From SVFI01 sp045535935 (GTDB lineage: Bacteria; Bacillota; Clostridia; Lachnospirales; Lachnospiraceae): DNA of 30,121 nucleotides. Under the pieces are notes generated by a model. The model saw only the letters and a program-made list of their open reading frames with translations. It ran no database searches and was not told the origin of the DNA. Both the position numbers and the translations under genes were made by a program. The stretch is taken from the NCBI GenBank assembly GCA_045535935.1, contig JAZSMO010000053.1:1-30121 (forward strand), read 5' to 3'. Below, piece after piece: positions 1 to 7,387 of this stretch (position 1 is its first letter; each line of letters opens with the position of its first letter).

Positions 1-93
1 ACTGTATTTCTTTAATCTTAGTACATGTGGCTATATATGAATAAATTTTAAAAAACACTCCATAACTGCGACTTACACCAAATCAGAGTCCAC
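1..93. other. AT-rich flank downstream of the SGNH gene; nothing recognised
   Basis: This short edge segment lies downstream of the stop codon of the first minus-strand gene. A run of six A (six U in the minus-strand RNA) occurs near position 50, but the sequence before it folds only into a four-base ACTC/GAGT stem. I do not call a terminator. No open reading frame or repeat is supported. Confidence 0.5.
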
Positions 94-1533
94 TTACTGC
101 ACCCTGATTGCCTGTGCACCGGCCACGACATCAAAGGCAGCATACTCCACCTTTTCTTCCAACAGCGGATCATAAATGAAAACATTGATTCCGTCATGGC
201 GCATGCTGCAATTCTCGCCGTCCATTTCCATTCCGGCGACCATGTTTCCGCCGTCTTTCATTTCATAGGAAAGTTTGTATTCGTGTCCGTTCAGCGGAAT
301 GATTTCCTCATAGGCATCGCTGACCTGCACCCCTTCTTTGTACGCTGCACCATCTTTCAGAAGCACCAGATAACACCACTGACCTTCCATCTCATAATCC
401 GGTTTGATTCCAAGGGCTGCAAGGGTTGCTTTTTCTTCGTCACTTAAGGTGATTGCATCTCTTTTTTTCATGGCAAATAACGTAATCCACTCTTTGCCCG
501 CAAGCGCCTCGAAATATTCCTTCAAATCATCGGTGCTGACTTGCACGCATTTATCCTTTTTGTGATAAAAATACCGTCCGTCTTCTTTCCACTGTGCAAA
601 GGCAGGATCCTTGCGCTTGTCTGCAATCTCATACTGCCCGCATAAATACTCACCCACATACCGGGTGATTTTTTCCGCCTGCAGCACATTGACATGGGCC
701 TCGCCGTCGAACATCGTATTCATGTTAAGAAACGGTACCTGCTTTTCCTTGGCATAGTCTTCCACGGAAAGGTAAAGTTTTTGTCTTTCCGCATGTCCGT
801 TCGGCGTTTTTATCAGAATCAAATCGACGTTCTCTTCCCTGCAAAGATCTATAATTTTATCCAGCCACTCTTTTGCCATGGCTCCCATCGGTTCGCGCTC
901 CGTCTGCGCAACCACTTCCGCAGGCGCTGTGTCCGCATAATCATGGGCAACCACAAACGGCGAATAACCGCGATACACATTTCGCTTATTCCAGAAGGAA
1001 CTCTGAATTTTGTGTGCATCCAGCGTATTCCAGGTGTCATGATATTTCACCAGTTCAAAATAAAAGGACGCTCTGTTTTCTCTCGGGACCGAAGCCCTAA
1101 TAGCCTGAATCTTGTTTAAATTCCACGGAAGGTCATCCAGATTAATACGGGTCGCCCCCTCCTGCTCATAGGTGTCGCCGTACATGGTGAAGACATCGAG
1201 CACAATCGCCTTCGGGCTCTGATGCTTCAGCGCCTCTTTGATATAGTAATAGGAAATCCACATCGGCTGCTCATTGGCTGCAAAATCATACGCAGTGATT
1301 CCGAACTCCTCAAAAAGAACGTTCGGTGCGATGCTCGCATAGAGCTGGCTGGAGCCCACAAACACAAAATCAAGGGTGTGTTCCGGTTCTTCGTAAAAGC
1401 CTTTCACCTTGGATGTGACATCGTATTCCAGTTCCACACGTTTATCCCGCAGTATCTCAGTCACCGTAAGAAACAGCACGGCAAAAATCAGGACAAACAC
1501 TGTAAAACGAAGAAAAATAGTAGTTTTTTTCAT
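94..1533 (-). CDS. SGNH/DltD-like acyl-transfer partner protein
   Basis: This 479-residue protein has one N-terminal membrane segment (about residues 8-27) followed by a presumably extracytoplasmic domain. The SGNH-type signatures are GSSQ at residues 60-63, which would carry the nucleophilic serine, and a D-x3-H-V-N motif with Asp276 and His280, which matches the catalytic Asp/His block of DltD/AlgX-like proteins. The start has a strong AGGAGG site. The gene begins 11 bases after the MBOAT gene, and such pairs are known to O-acylate cell-surface polymers: the MBOAT moves the acyl group across the membrane and the SGNH protein completes transfer. The acceptor cannot be read from the sequence. 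The C-terminal 150 residues have no motif I recognise. Family placement is fairly sure, substrate unknown. Confidence 0.8.
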   Translation of the reverse strand: MKKTTIFLRFTVFVLIFAVLFLTVTEILRDKRVELEYDVTSKVKGFYEEPEHTLDFVFVGSSQLYASIAPNVLFEEFGITAYDFAANEQPMWISYYYIKEALKHQSPKAIVLDVFTMYGDTYEQEGATRINLDDLPWNLNKIQAIRASVPRENRASFYFELVKYHDTWNTLDAHKIQSSFWNKRNVYRGYSPFVVAHDYADTAPAEVVAQTEREPMGAMAKEWLDKIIDLCREENVDLILIKTPNGHAERQKLYLSVEDYAKEKQVPFLNMNTMFDGEAHVNVLQAEKITRYVGEYLCGQYEIADKRKDPAFAQWKEDGRYFYHKKDKCVQVSTDDLKEYFEALAGKEWITLFAMKKRDAITLSDEEKATLAALGIKPDYEMEGQWCYLVLLKDGAAYKEGVQVSDAYEEIIPLNGHEYKLSYEMKDGGNMVAGMEMDGENCSMRHDGINVFIYDPLLEEKVEYAAFDVVAGAQAIRVQ

Positions 1534-1544
1534 CCTTGTTCCTC

Positions 1545-2972
1545 CTAAAATCCACCGTAAATAAACTGCGCCGCATCATAGCCCGGACCATAGATTCCAA
1601 AGATCAGAACCGCAAATATGGCCAGGTACAAAACAACGTACCGGAACACGATTCCCTGCCCGGAAAGCCAACGGCGGATCGCCATTTTTCTCTGCAGACA
1701 ATCGACTGCAAACATAATCAAAATTCCGAATATAAGAATCCAAAAGTTTTTGGCATCAATTCCGAGCAAATAAAGGGACTGATCCCATAAAATCCAAGGA
1801 TTAAATGTGGAAATCATGTTTTTTGTCATAACAACAGCCTGTCCGGCCGTCGATGCACGGAAAAACAGCCATGCGTATGTGATCAAGCTATAGGTGCACA
1901 AAGTCTTAAAAAATTTATGCGAAAATGCACTTCTATCCACGCGCAGGAGCCCGGCCGCCTTATCCCGAACCGGCACAAGCAGATCACCGCACACCTGGTA
2001 GACGCCCTGCAGACATCCCCAAACCAAAAAGCCCGATCCGATGCCATGCCAAATTCCGCTGACAAAGAACGTAATCAGAATATTGATATATTTGCGGATT
2101 TTTCCTTTGCGGTTTCCGCCCAGCGGAATGTAAATATAGTCTCTGAGCCACTGTCCGAAGGACATATGCCATCTGCGCCAGAATTCGCTGACAGATCCGG
2201 ACAAATACGGCTGTTTAAAGTTGTCAGCCAGATGAATTCCGAACATCTGCGATGCCCCGTTTGCGATACAGAAGCATCCGTTGAAGTCCGCATAAAGCTG
2301 CACACCATAAAGAACCGCCGCAACAACAACATACATTCCGGTATATGTTTCATATTCCCCGAACAACCGGTTCACTACAATTCCTGCACGGTCCGCCACC
2401 ACAAGCTTTTGAAAATATCCCCAAACCATCAGCTGAAAGCCGCCGACAAAAGTGGCATAATCAAATTTATGTTCTTTTGTAAGCTGTCCTGCAAGCTGTT
2501 CAAACCGTGGAATCGGTCCCTGCAGCACATGCGGGAAATAGGTGACAAAGAGCAGATAGTTTAAGAAATTTTTCTCCGGTGTGATCTTCCCTTTTCTGAC
2601 ATCCGTCATATAAGCAATGATCTGCAATGTATAAAACGAGATTCCGAGGGGAAGAAGAAATGCAAAACGGTCAATGCGCAGATAGGACGCAAGAAACGTT
2701 CCGCTTCCCGCCAACTTGAGAAACAAAAGTACACCTGCATTTCCCAGCAATACAAACCAGTAAGTTGCTACAGACTTTTGAAAATACCGGGCAAAAAGAT
2801 AGGATGTCACCGTGCTGCACGCAATAAACACCGACAGCTTCGGCGACGCAGACAAATAAAAAAACACACCGATAAGGAGCAGCCAATATCGCTGCCCCTT
2901 TTTCGGTATGCTGTAATATACAACAATACTAATCAATAAAAAGAGTAAAAAACTTCCGGAAATGAAATCCAT
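1545..2972 (-). CDS. MBOAT family membrane-bound O-acyltransferase
   Basis: This 475-residue polytopic membrane protein belongs to the AlgI/DltB/PatA branch of the MBOAT family. It shows the family blocks in order: LPLGISFYTLQ, a YFPHVLQGPI segment, the SEFWRRWHMSFGQWLRDYIY core, and the FFVSGIWHG block holding the usual active-site histidine. About ten or eleven hydrophobic segments are visible and the length is typical. It probably moves acyl groups from a cytoplasmic donor to a surface acceptor together with the SGNH protein encoded next. The gene starts 12 bases after the icd stop codon with an AAGGTGGG ribosome binding site and no visible promoter, so it is probably cotranscribed with the upstream metabolic genes. 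Family very likely; substrate unknown. Confidence 0.9.
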   Translation of the reverse strand: MDFISGSFLLFLLISIVVYYSIPKKGQRYWLLLIGVFFYLSASPKLSVFIACSTVTSYLFARYFQKSVATYWFVLLGNAGVLLFLKLAGSGTFLASYLRIDRFAFLLPLGISFYTLQIIAYMTDVRKGKITPEKNFLNYLLFVTYFPHVLQGPIPRFEQLAGQLTKEHKFDYATFVGGFQLMVWGYFQKLVVADRAGIVVNRLFGEYETYTGMYVVVAAVLYGVQLYADFNGCFCIANGASQMFGIHLADNFKQPYLSGSVSEFWRRWHMSFGQWLRDYIYIPLGGNRKGKIRKYINILITFFVSGIWHGIGSGFLVWGCLQGVYQVCGDLLVPVRDKAAGLLRVDRSAFSHKFFKTLCTYSLITYAWLFFRASTAGQAVVMTKNMISTFNPWILWDQSLYLLGIDAKNFWILIFGILIMFAVDCLQRKMAIRRWLSGQGIVFRYVVLYLAIFAVLIFGIYGPGYDAAQFIYGGF

Positions 2973-2984
2973 TTCATACCCACC

Positions 2985-4190
2985 TTATAATGTTTCGTAT
3001 GTCTTGCGAATCTCCTTGATGAAATCCTGACTGTTACAGATTGTAACATCTTTCAGGGAAGTAATCAATGCAAGGTCCTTGGTCATTCTACCGCTTTCGA
3101 TTGTAGCAACCGTAGCTTTTTCCAGCTTATCCGCAAATTCCATAAGCTCGCTGATACCGTCCAGCTCACCTCGCTTGCGAAGTGCTCCGGTCCATGCAAA
3201 GATGGTAGCCACGGAGTTTGTGGATGTCTCCTCGCCTTCCAGATGTTTGTAATAATGTCTCTGCACGGTTCCGTGTGCTGCTTCATACTCATAGACACCG
3301 GTCGGTGAAACGAGTACGGAAGTCATCATGGCAAGGGAGCCGAATGCACTTGATACCATATCGGACATTACGTCTCCGTCATAGTTTTTACATGCCCAGA
3401 TAAATCCGCCTTTGGCCTTCATGACACGAGCAACCGCATCATCAATCAGTGTATAGAAATATTCAATACCTGCAGCTTCAAATTTTTCTTTGTACTCTGC
3501 ATCGTAAATTTCCTGGAAAATATCCTTGAAATTGTGATCATACTTTTTGGAGATGGTATCCTTTGTCGCAAACCAGAGATCCTGCTTTGTATCCAGGGCA
3601 TAGTTAAAGCACGCTTTTGCAAAGCTGCTGATAGATGCATCTGTATTGTGGATTCCCTGAAGAATACCTCCATCCTTAAAGGTATGTATGAGTTCACGGA
3701 TTTCTGTTCCGTCTTCCGCCGTAAATACGAGTTCTGCTTTTCCTGCTCCCGGAACTTTAATCTCTGTATTTTTGTAAACGTCACCGTACGCATGTCTTGC
3801 AAGTGTAATCGGTTTTTCCCAGTTGCGCACGCACGGCTCGATGCCCTTTACAATAATCGGTGCACGGAATACGGTTCCGTCCAGTGTCGCACGAATCGTT
3901 CCGTTCGGGCTCTTCCACATCTCTTTTAAATTGTACTCGGTCATGCGGGCAGCGTTTGGTGTAATGGTCGCACATTTTACCGCAACGCCGTATTTCTGTG
4001 TTGCAAGTGCGGAATCCATCGTCACCTTATCGTCTGTTTCATTTCTGTGTTCCAGACCGAGATCATAATATTCCGTCTTCAAATCTACATAAGGACAAAT
4101 GAGTTCATCCTTAATCATCTTCCAGAGAATTCGGGTCATTTCATCTCCGTCCATCTCAACAAGCGGTGTTGTCATCTGAATTTTTGCCAT
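2985..4190 (-). CDS. icd: NADP-dependent isocitrate dehydrogenase
   Basis: This 401-residue protein is a full-length isocitrate dehydrogenase of the homodimeric NADP subfamily also found in eukaryotes. It oxidatively decarboxylates isocitrate to 2-oxoglutarate in the cytoplasm, making NADPH. Visible signatures are the SPNGTIR isocitrate-binding segment followed by TLDGTVFR, the metal-binding NYDGDVMSD block, and AAHGTVQRHYYKH, where the Arg-His pair fits NADP rather than NAD preference. It lies third in a minus-strand operon after Re-citrate synthase and a GntR regulator, with a good AAAAGGAG site in the 29-base gap. Together with citrate synthase it supplies 2-oxoglutarate for glutamate; no aconitase gene is in the window. 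Identity is nearly certain. Confidence 0.96.
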   Translation of the reverse strand: MAKIQMTTPLVEMDGDEMTRILWKMIKDELICPYVDLKTEYYDLGLEHRNETDDKVTMDSALATQKYGVAVKCATITPNAARMTEYNLKEMWKSPNGTIRATLDGTVFRAPIIVKGIEPCVRNWEKPITLARHAYGDVYKNTEIKVPGAGKAELVFTAEDGTEIRELIHTFKDGGILQGIHNTDASISSFAKACFNYALDTKQDLWFATKDTISKKYDHNFKDIFQEIYDAEYKEKFEAAGIEYFYTLIDDAVARVMKAKGGFIWACKNYDGDVMSDMVSSAFGSLAMMTSVLVSPTGVYEYEAAHGTVQRHYYKHLEGEETSTNSVATIFAWTGALRKRGELDGISELMEFADKLEKATVATIESGRMTKDLALITSLKDVTICNSQDFIKEIRKTYETL

Positions 4191-4219
4191 GTTTTTTCTC
4201 CTTTTCTATTTCTTTTTCT

Positions 4220-4921
4220 TTATTTACTGCTTTCTTCCCGATCAAACATATCGATCAGGCCGTTTCTGCACATGTTGTCATAGGCATTGGTCATATGAAG
4301 ATTGGCCAGTTTTTCTGCCTTATCCCCATCGCCGGCCTTGATGGCCTCCATAATCTCCCTGTGCTCATGGTTTGAGGCTTTTCCGCGCTTTTCACTCGCA
4401 AGTGTCATGCGCCGCACTCGATACACATACTGATGAAAATCTCTCAAGAGATGCTCCAGCATTTTGCTGTCACAGGATTCATATAAAATCTCATGAAACC
4501 GATTATCCAGCTGCGCCATCTGGTCAAAATGTCCCTTGCTCTCATGAAACTCCGACAAATAGACATTTTCTTCCATCTCATTCATCTGCTCCGGCGTAAT
4601 ATTCTCCGTGGCAAGCCGTGCACAGAGACCTTCCAGAAGGGAACGGATCAAATAGATATCCTTTACATCCTTCTGTGTGATTCCATTGACATAGGTACCT
4701 TTGTTCGGAACCATTTTGAGAAGTCCTTCCAGTTCCAGCTGACGAAACGCTTCTCTCACCGGTGTTCTCGACACACCCAGCTCCTCTCCGATGGTCGCCT
4801 CTCTCAGTTCTTCTCCGTGTTTGTATTTGCCATTGAGAATATCTTCCCTTATTTTGTGAAACACTCTTCCCCGCAGGGAATATTTGTCCGATACCTGATC
4901 CTTCAGATTGTAATCTGCCAT
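4220..4921 (-). CDS. GntR family regulator, FadR subfamily (FCD domain)
   Basis: This 233-residue regulator has an N-terminal winged helix-turn-helix (about residues 18-78), with the recognition region GVSRTPVREAFRQLELEG typical of GntR proteins. An all-helical FCD ligand-binding domain follows (about 90-220). Likely metal-binding residues lie in DNRFHEIL, EHREIMEAI and NLHMTNA. FCD regulators usually sense small carboxylates. The gene sits between the citrate synthase (11-base gap) and icd (29-base gap), so it very likely controls this operon. A perfect palindrome of the kind bound by this subfamily overlaps the operon promoter at 6390-6407, which implies autoregulation. The ligand, perhaps citrate or 2-oxoglutarate, is a guess from context. 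Confidence 0.92.
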   Translation of the reverse strand: MADYNLKDQVSDKYSLRGRVFHKIREDILNGKYKHGEELREATIGEELGVSRTPVREAFRQLELEGLLKMVPNKGTYVNGITQKDVKDIYLIRSLLEGLCARLATENITPEQMNEMEENVYLSEFHESKGHFDQMAQLDNRFHEILYESCDSKMLEHLLRDFHQYVYRVRRMTLASEKRGKASNHEHREIMEAIKAGDGDKAEKLANLHMTNAYDNMCRNGLIDMFDREESSK

Positions 4922-4932
4922 ATGGCGCCTCC

Positions 4933-6354
4933 CTACTGTATCACGTCCTCAAAAACATAGCCGAGTCTGTCACAAACATTTTTAAACTCATTTACCAGTT
5001 CTTCCTCTGTCAGCACCGTAACTCGTCCGCCTTCATATTCCGCATCCACCCATTTTTTCATTTCAACAATGGCAACATCGGATTTGTTCAGCTGTTTCTC
5101 CTGCGGTATCTTAAAGAACGTGTTGAGCCAATGTGCGATTCCGGCCAGACCGGAGGTGTTGGACACTGCACACAGTACAGGTCTGTTCAAAAACTTCTCT
5201 GTATCAAATATATTATATATCTCTTCATTTTTCAACAATCCATCCGCATGAATTCCTGCTCTTGTCACATTAAAATTCTTTCCGACAAACGGGGTTCTCG
5301 GCGGTATCTCATATCCGATCTCTTTTTCAAAATATTCTGCCAGTTCAGTAATCACCGTAGTGTCCATTCCGTTCAGGTTTCCTTTGAGCTGCGCATATTC
5401 AAATACCATGGCTTCCAGCGGTGTGTTTCCGGTTCTCTCACCGATACCGAAGAGAGATGTATTGACACCGGAGCATCCGTAGAGCCATGCGGTCGTCGAA
5501 TTGGCAACTGCCTTATAGAAATCATTGTGTCCGTGCCATTCGATCAAGGAATGCGGAACGCCTGCATGTGTGTGGATTGCATAAATGATACCCTGTACAC
5601 TTCGCGGAATAACCGCTCCCGGATAATTAACTCCGTATCCCATCGTATCGCAGGCGCGCACCTTGATCGGAATTTTATATTCCTCCATCAATTTCATAAG
5701 TTCCAGGCAAAACGGTACCACGTATCCGTAAATATCCGCTCTTGTGATATCCTCCAGATGACATCGTACACTGATGCCTTCCTCCAGACAATCGCGCACT
5801 ACGGAAAGATAATGCTCCATCGCCTGCTTTCTCGTCATTTTTAATTTCAGGAAAATGTGATAATCGGAACAGCTGACAAGAATACCGGTCTCCTTCATTC
5901 CGATTTCTTTTACCAGTTTAAAGTCTTCCTTGCTTGCGCGGATCCAGCTTGTGATTTCCGGGAACTTGTAGCCCCTCTCCATACATTTGTAGACAGCGTC
6001 ACGGTCCTTCTTGCTGTACAGGAAAAACTCGCTGGCGCGGATCATACCGTTTGGTCCGCCCAATTTGTGAAGATAATCATAAATTGTCACAATCTGCTCC
6101 GTCGAATACGGTGCTCTCGACTGCTGTCCGTCACGAAATGTCGTATCCGTAATCCAAATGTCTCTCGGCATATCGTGCGGAACAATTCTGTCATTAAACG
6201 GAATTTTAGGAACCTCCGAATAAGGAAACATATTGCGGAAAACATTCGGTTTTTCCACATCATCCAAAATATACATATATTCTTCAATCTCAAGAAGATT
6301 TTTTTGTGCATTCATTGTTACCGGTCTGTCTTCAAACATACTTCCATAGCTCAT
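4933..6354 (-). CDS. Re-type citrate synthase (homocitrate/isopropylmalate synthase fold)
   Basis: This 473-residue protein belongs to the DRE-TIM metallolyase family (2-isopropylmalate, homocitrate and Re-citrate synthases), not to the GltA fold. The TTFRDGQQ motif starts at residue 71, just after Asp70, and the metal-binding HGHND motif lies at 274-278. Two features favour Re-citrate synthase, which condenses acetyl-CoA with oxaloacetate: a long N-terminal part before the barrel, as in the Clostridium kluyveri enzyme, and an operon shared with isocitrate dehydrogenase. Homocitrate or isopropylmalate synthase are the alternatives, but no leucine or lysine pathway gene is nearby. It has a GGAGGTACC ribosome binding site and its own promoter at 6393-6421. 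It leads the operon and is likely repressed or activated through the overlapping palindrome. Confidence 0.85.
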   Translation of the reverse strand: MSYGSMFEDRPVTMNAQKNLLEIEEYMYILDDVEKPNVFRNMFPYSEVPKIPFNDRIVPHDMPRDIWITDTTFRDGQQSRAPYSTEQIVTIYDYLHKLGGPNGMIRASEFFLYSKKDRDAVYKCMERGYKFPEITSWIRASKEDFKLVKEIGMKETGILVSCSDYHIFLKLKMTRKQAMEHYLSVVRDCLEEGISVRCHLEDITRADIYGYVVPFCLELMKLMEEYKIPIKVRACDTMGYGVNYPGAVIPRSVQGIIYAIHTHAGVPHSLIEWHGHNDFYKAVANSTTAWLYGCSGVNTSLFGIGERTGNTPLEAMVFEYAQLKGNLNGMDTTVITELAEYFEKEIGYEIPPRTPFVGKNFNVTRAGIHADGLLKNEEIYNIFDTEKFLNRPVLCAVSNTSGLAGIAHWLNTFFKIPQEKQLNKSDVAIVEMKKWVDAEYEGGRVTVLTEEELVNEFKNVCDRLGYVFEDVIQ

Positions 6355-6389
6355 TTCCGGTACCTCCTTTGTACGTTTTACAATCCTGT

Positions 6390-6407
6390 ATAATTGTATA
6401 CAATTAT
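6390..6407. promoter_or_regulatory. Probable GntR/FCD operator (perfect 18-bp palindrome)
   Basis: ATAATTGTATACAATTAT is a perfect palindrome with the TTGTATACAA core typical of FadR/FCD-type GntR operators. It covers the -10 element of the promoter for the citrate synthase-gntR-icd operon, a position expected for repression. Binding by the operon's own GntR protein is inferred from position and motif. Confidence 0.8.
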
Positions 6408-6421
6408 CCTATGCGTGTCAA
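6393..6421 (-). promoter_or_regulatory. SigmaA-type promoter of the Re-citrate synthase operon
   Basis: On the minus strand a perfect TTGACA -35 (6416-6421) is followed by a 17-base spacer and TACAAT as -10 (6393-6398). Transcription would begin about 30 bases before the ATG at 6354, leaving a short leader with a GGAGG site. The -10 lies inside the palindrome at 6390-6407. Confidence 0.85.
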
Positions 6422-6439
6422 CCCTTCCGCCCACGGACA

Positions 6440-7330
6440 CTATGACAACAATTTTTTTACATTGACCATACCGAATCCCTGTACAAGAAAATTTTCTCCC
6501 AGATCATCCGCCGTAAATATCAATTTACGTTTCAATTCCTGCGCACTGATTTTCGGATATTTTTCAAACGCAAGAGCCAACACTCCGCTTATAATGGGTG
6601 TTGCCATACTGGTCCCGCTCTTTTTAATATATTTATATGATCCGTTGGCACAAGACATAATTTCTGTTCCCGGTGCCACAATATCCGGTTTGCGGTAAAC
6701 AAAAGTTCCCGGCCCTCTCCCCGAACAATCCTGACATTTTTTATCAAAAAGAATCGATTCTATCCCCTCGTGACATCCGACGCAAATCACATAAGGACTG
6801 TCGCCGAGTTTGGAAACACTGCTTCCGGACGGCCCGGAATTCCCCGCCGCCGTCACAACGAGAATCCCTTGCCTGTATGCATGTTCAAACAAGTGCAGAA
6901 CTCTTGTTTTCTGCTCTTCCTTCAAAAAATATAAGGAACTGATCGATATATTGATCACACGGATATTGTATGTTTCAGCCAGTGACAGAAGCCATTCCAT
7001 CCCACTGATCAGCGCTGTCATATCCCCTTCTCCGTGTTTATCCAGTATTTTGCCGACGCACAAATGACACCCCGGCGCGATGCCTCTGTACCTTCCTCCG
7101 GAACCTCTCCCGTCTGCGGCTATAATTCCGCACACATGTGTTCCGTGTCCTGTTTCATCTACCGGTCTGCCATTTGTTTTCTTCGTAAAATCGTGAAACT
7201 GTGCAATTTTTCCGGCCAGATCCTCATGAAGAAAAACACCGGAGTCCAGTACTCCGACTCCGATACCTTTTCCGGTCAATCTCTGCGATTCGGCCGCATC
7301 TATATGAATTAATTTTCGAACCCTCTGCAT
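6440..7330 (-). CDS. Subtilisin-like serine protease (S8), no signal peptide
   Basis: This 296-residue protein has the whole S8 catalytic set: Asp29 in GVLDSGV, His62 in GHGTHVCG, Asn164 in AAGNSGP for the oxyanion hole, and Ser241 in GTSMATP. It starts almost directly with the catalytic domain and has no signal peptide, prodomain or anchor, so it resembles intracellular or short clostridial subtilases. It could act in the cytoplasm or leave the cell by an unknown route. The gene follows the sortase/LRR operon, but a terminator hairpin lies right before its ATG, and that hairpin's 3' arm carries the GGAGG ribosome binding site. Its link to the surface proteins is therefore uncertain. Several cysteines in the second half (near 184, 200 and 202) might bind metal or form disulfides. 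Confidence 0.92.
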   Translation of the reverse strand: MQRVRKLIHIDAAESQRLTGKGIGVGVLDSGVFLHEDLAGKIAQFHDFTKKTNGRPVDETGHGTHVCGIIAADGRGSGGRYRGIAPGCHLCVGKILDKHGEGDMTALISGMEWLLSLAETYNIRVINISISSLYFLKEEQKTRVLHLFEHAYRQGILVVTAAGNSGPSGSSVSKLGDSPYVICVGCHEGIESILFDKKCQDCSGRGPGTFVYRKPDIVAPGTEIMSCANGSYKYIKKSGTSMATPIISGVLALAFEKYPKISAQELKRKLIFTADDLGENFLVQGFGMVNVKKLLS

Positions 7331-7369
7331 AAAAAAACCTCCGGCTTTTTTACTATCATATGCCGGAAG
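7331..7369 (-). terminator. Intrinsic terminator of the LRR operon, overlapping the next ribosome binding site
   Basis: The minus-strand RNA has an 8-base-pair stem, CTTCCGGC (7362-7369) with GCCGGAGG (7338-7345) including one G-U pair, a 16-base loop, then seven U (7331-7337) that abut the protease ATG. The 3' arm contains the only GGAGG in front of that ATG. The same element can stop transcription and, on read-through, mask the ribosome binding site. Confidence 0.75.
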
Positions 7370-7387
7370 TTTCTTTTCGCTATTCTA

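Noticed and set aside
1..93. Terminator after the SGNH gene at the T-run near position 50
   Set aside because: Only a four-base stem precedes the run.
1917..2564. Plus-strand frame of 215 codons inside the MBOAT gene
   Set aside because: The MBOAT frame has clear family motifs and this one has none, so it is a shadow.
5131..5844. Plus-strand frame of 237 codons inside the citrate synthase gene
   Set aside because: Cysteine- and serine-rich translation without a domain, opposite a certain gene.
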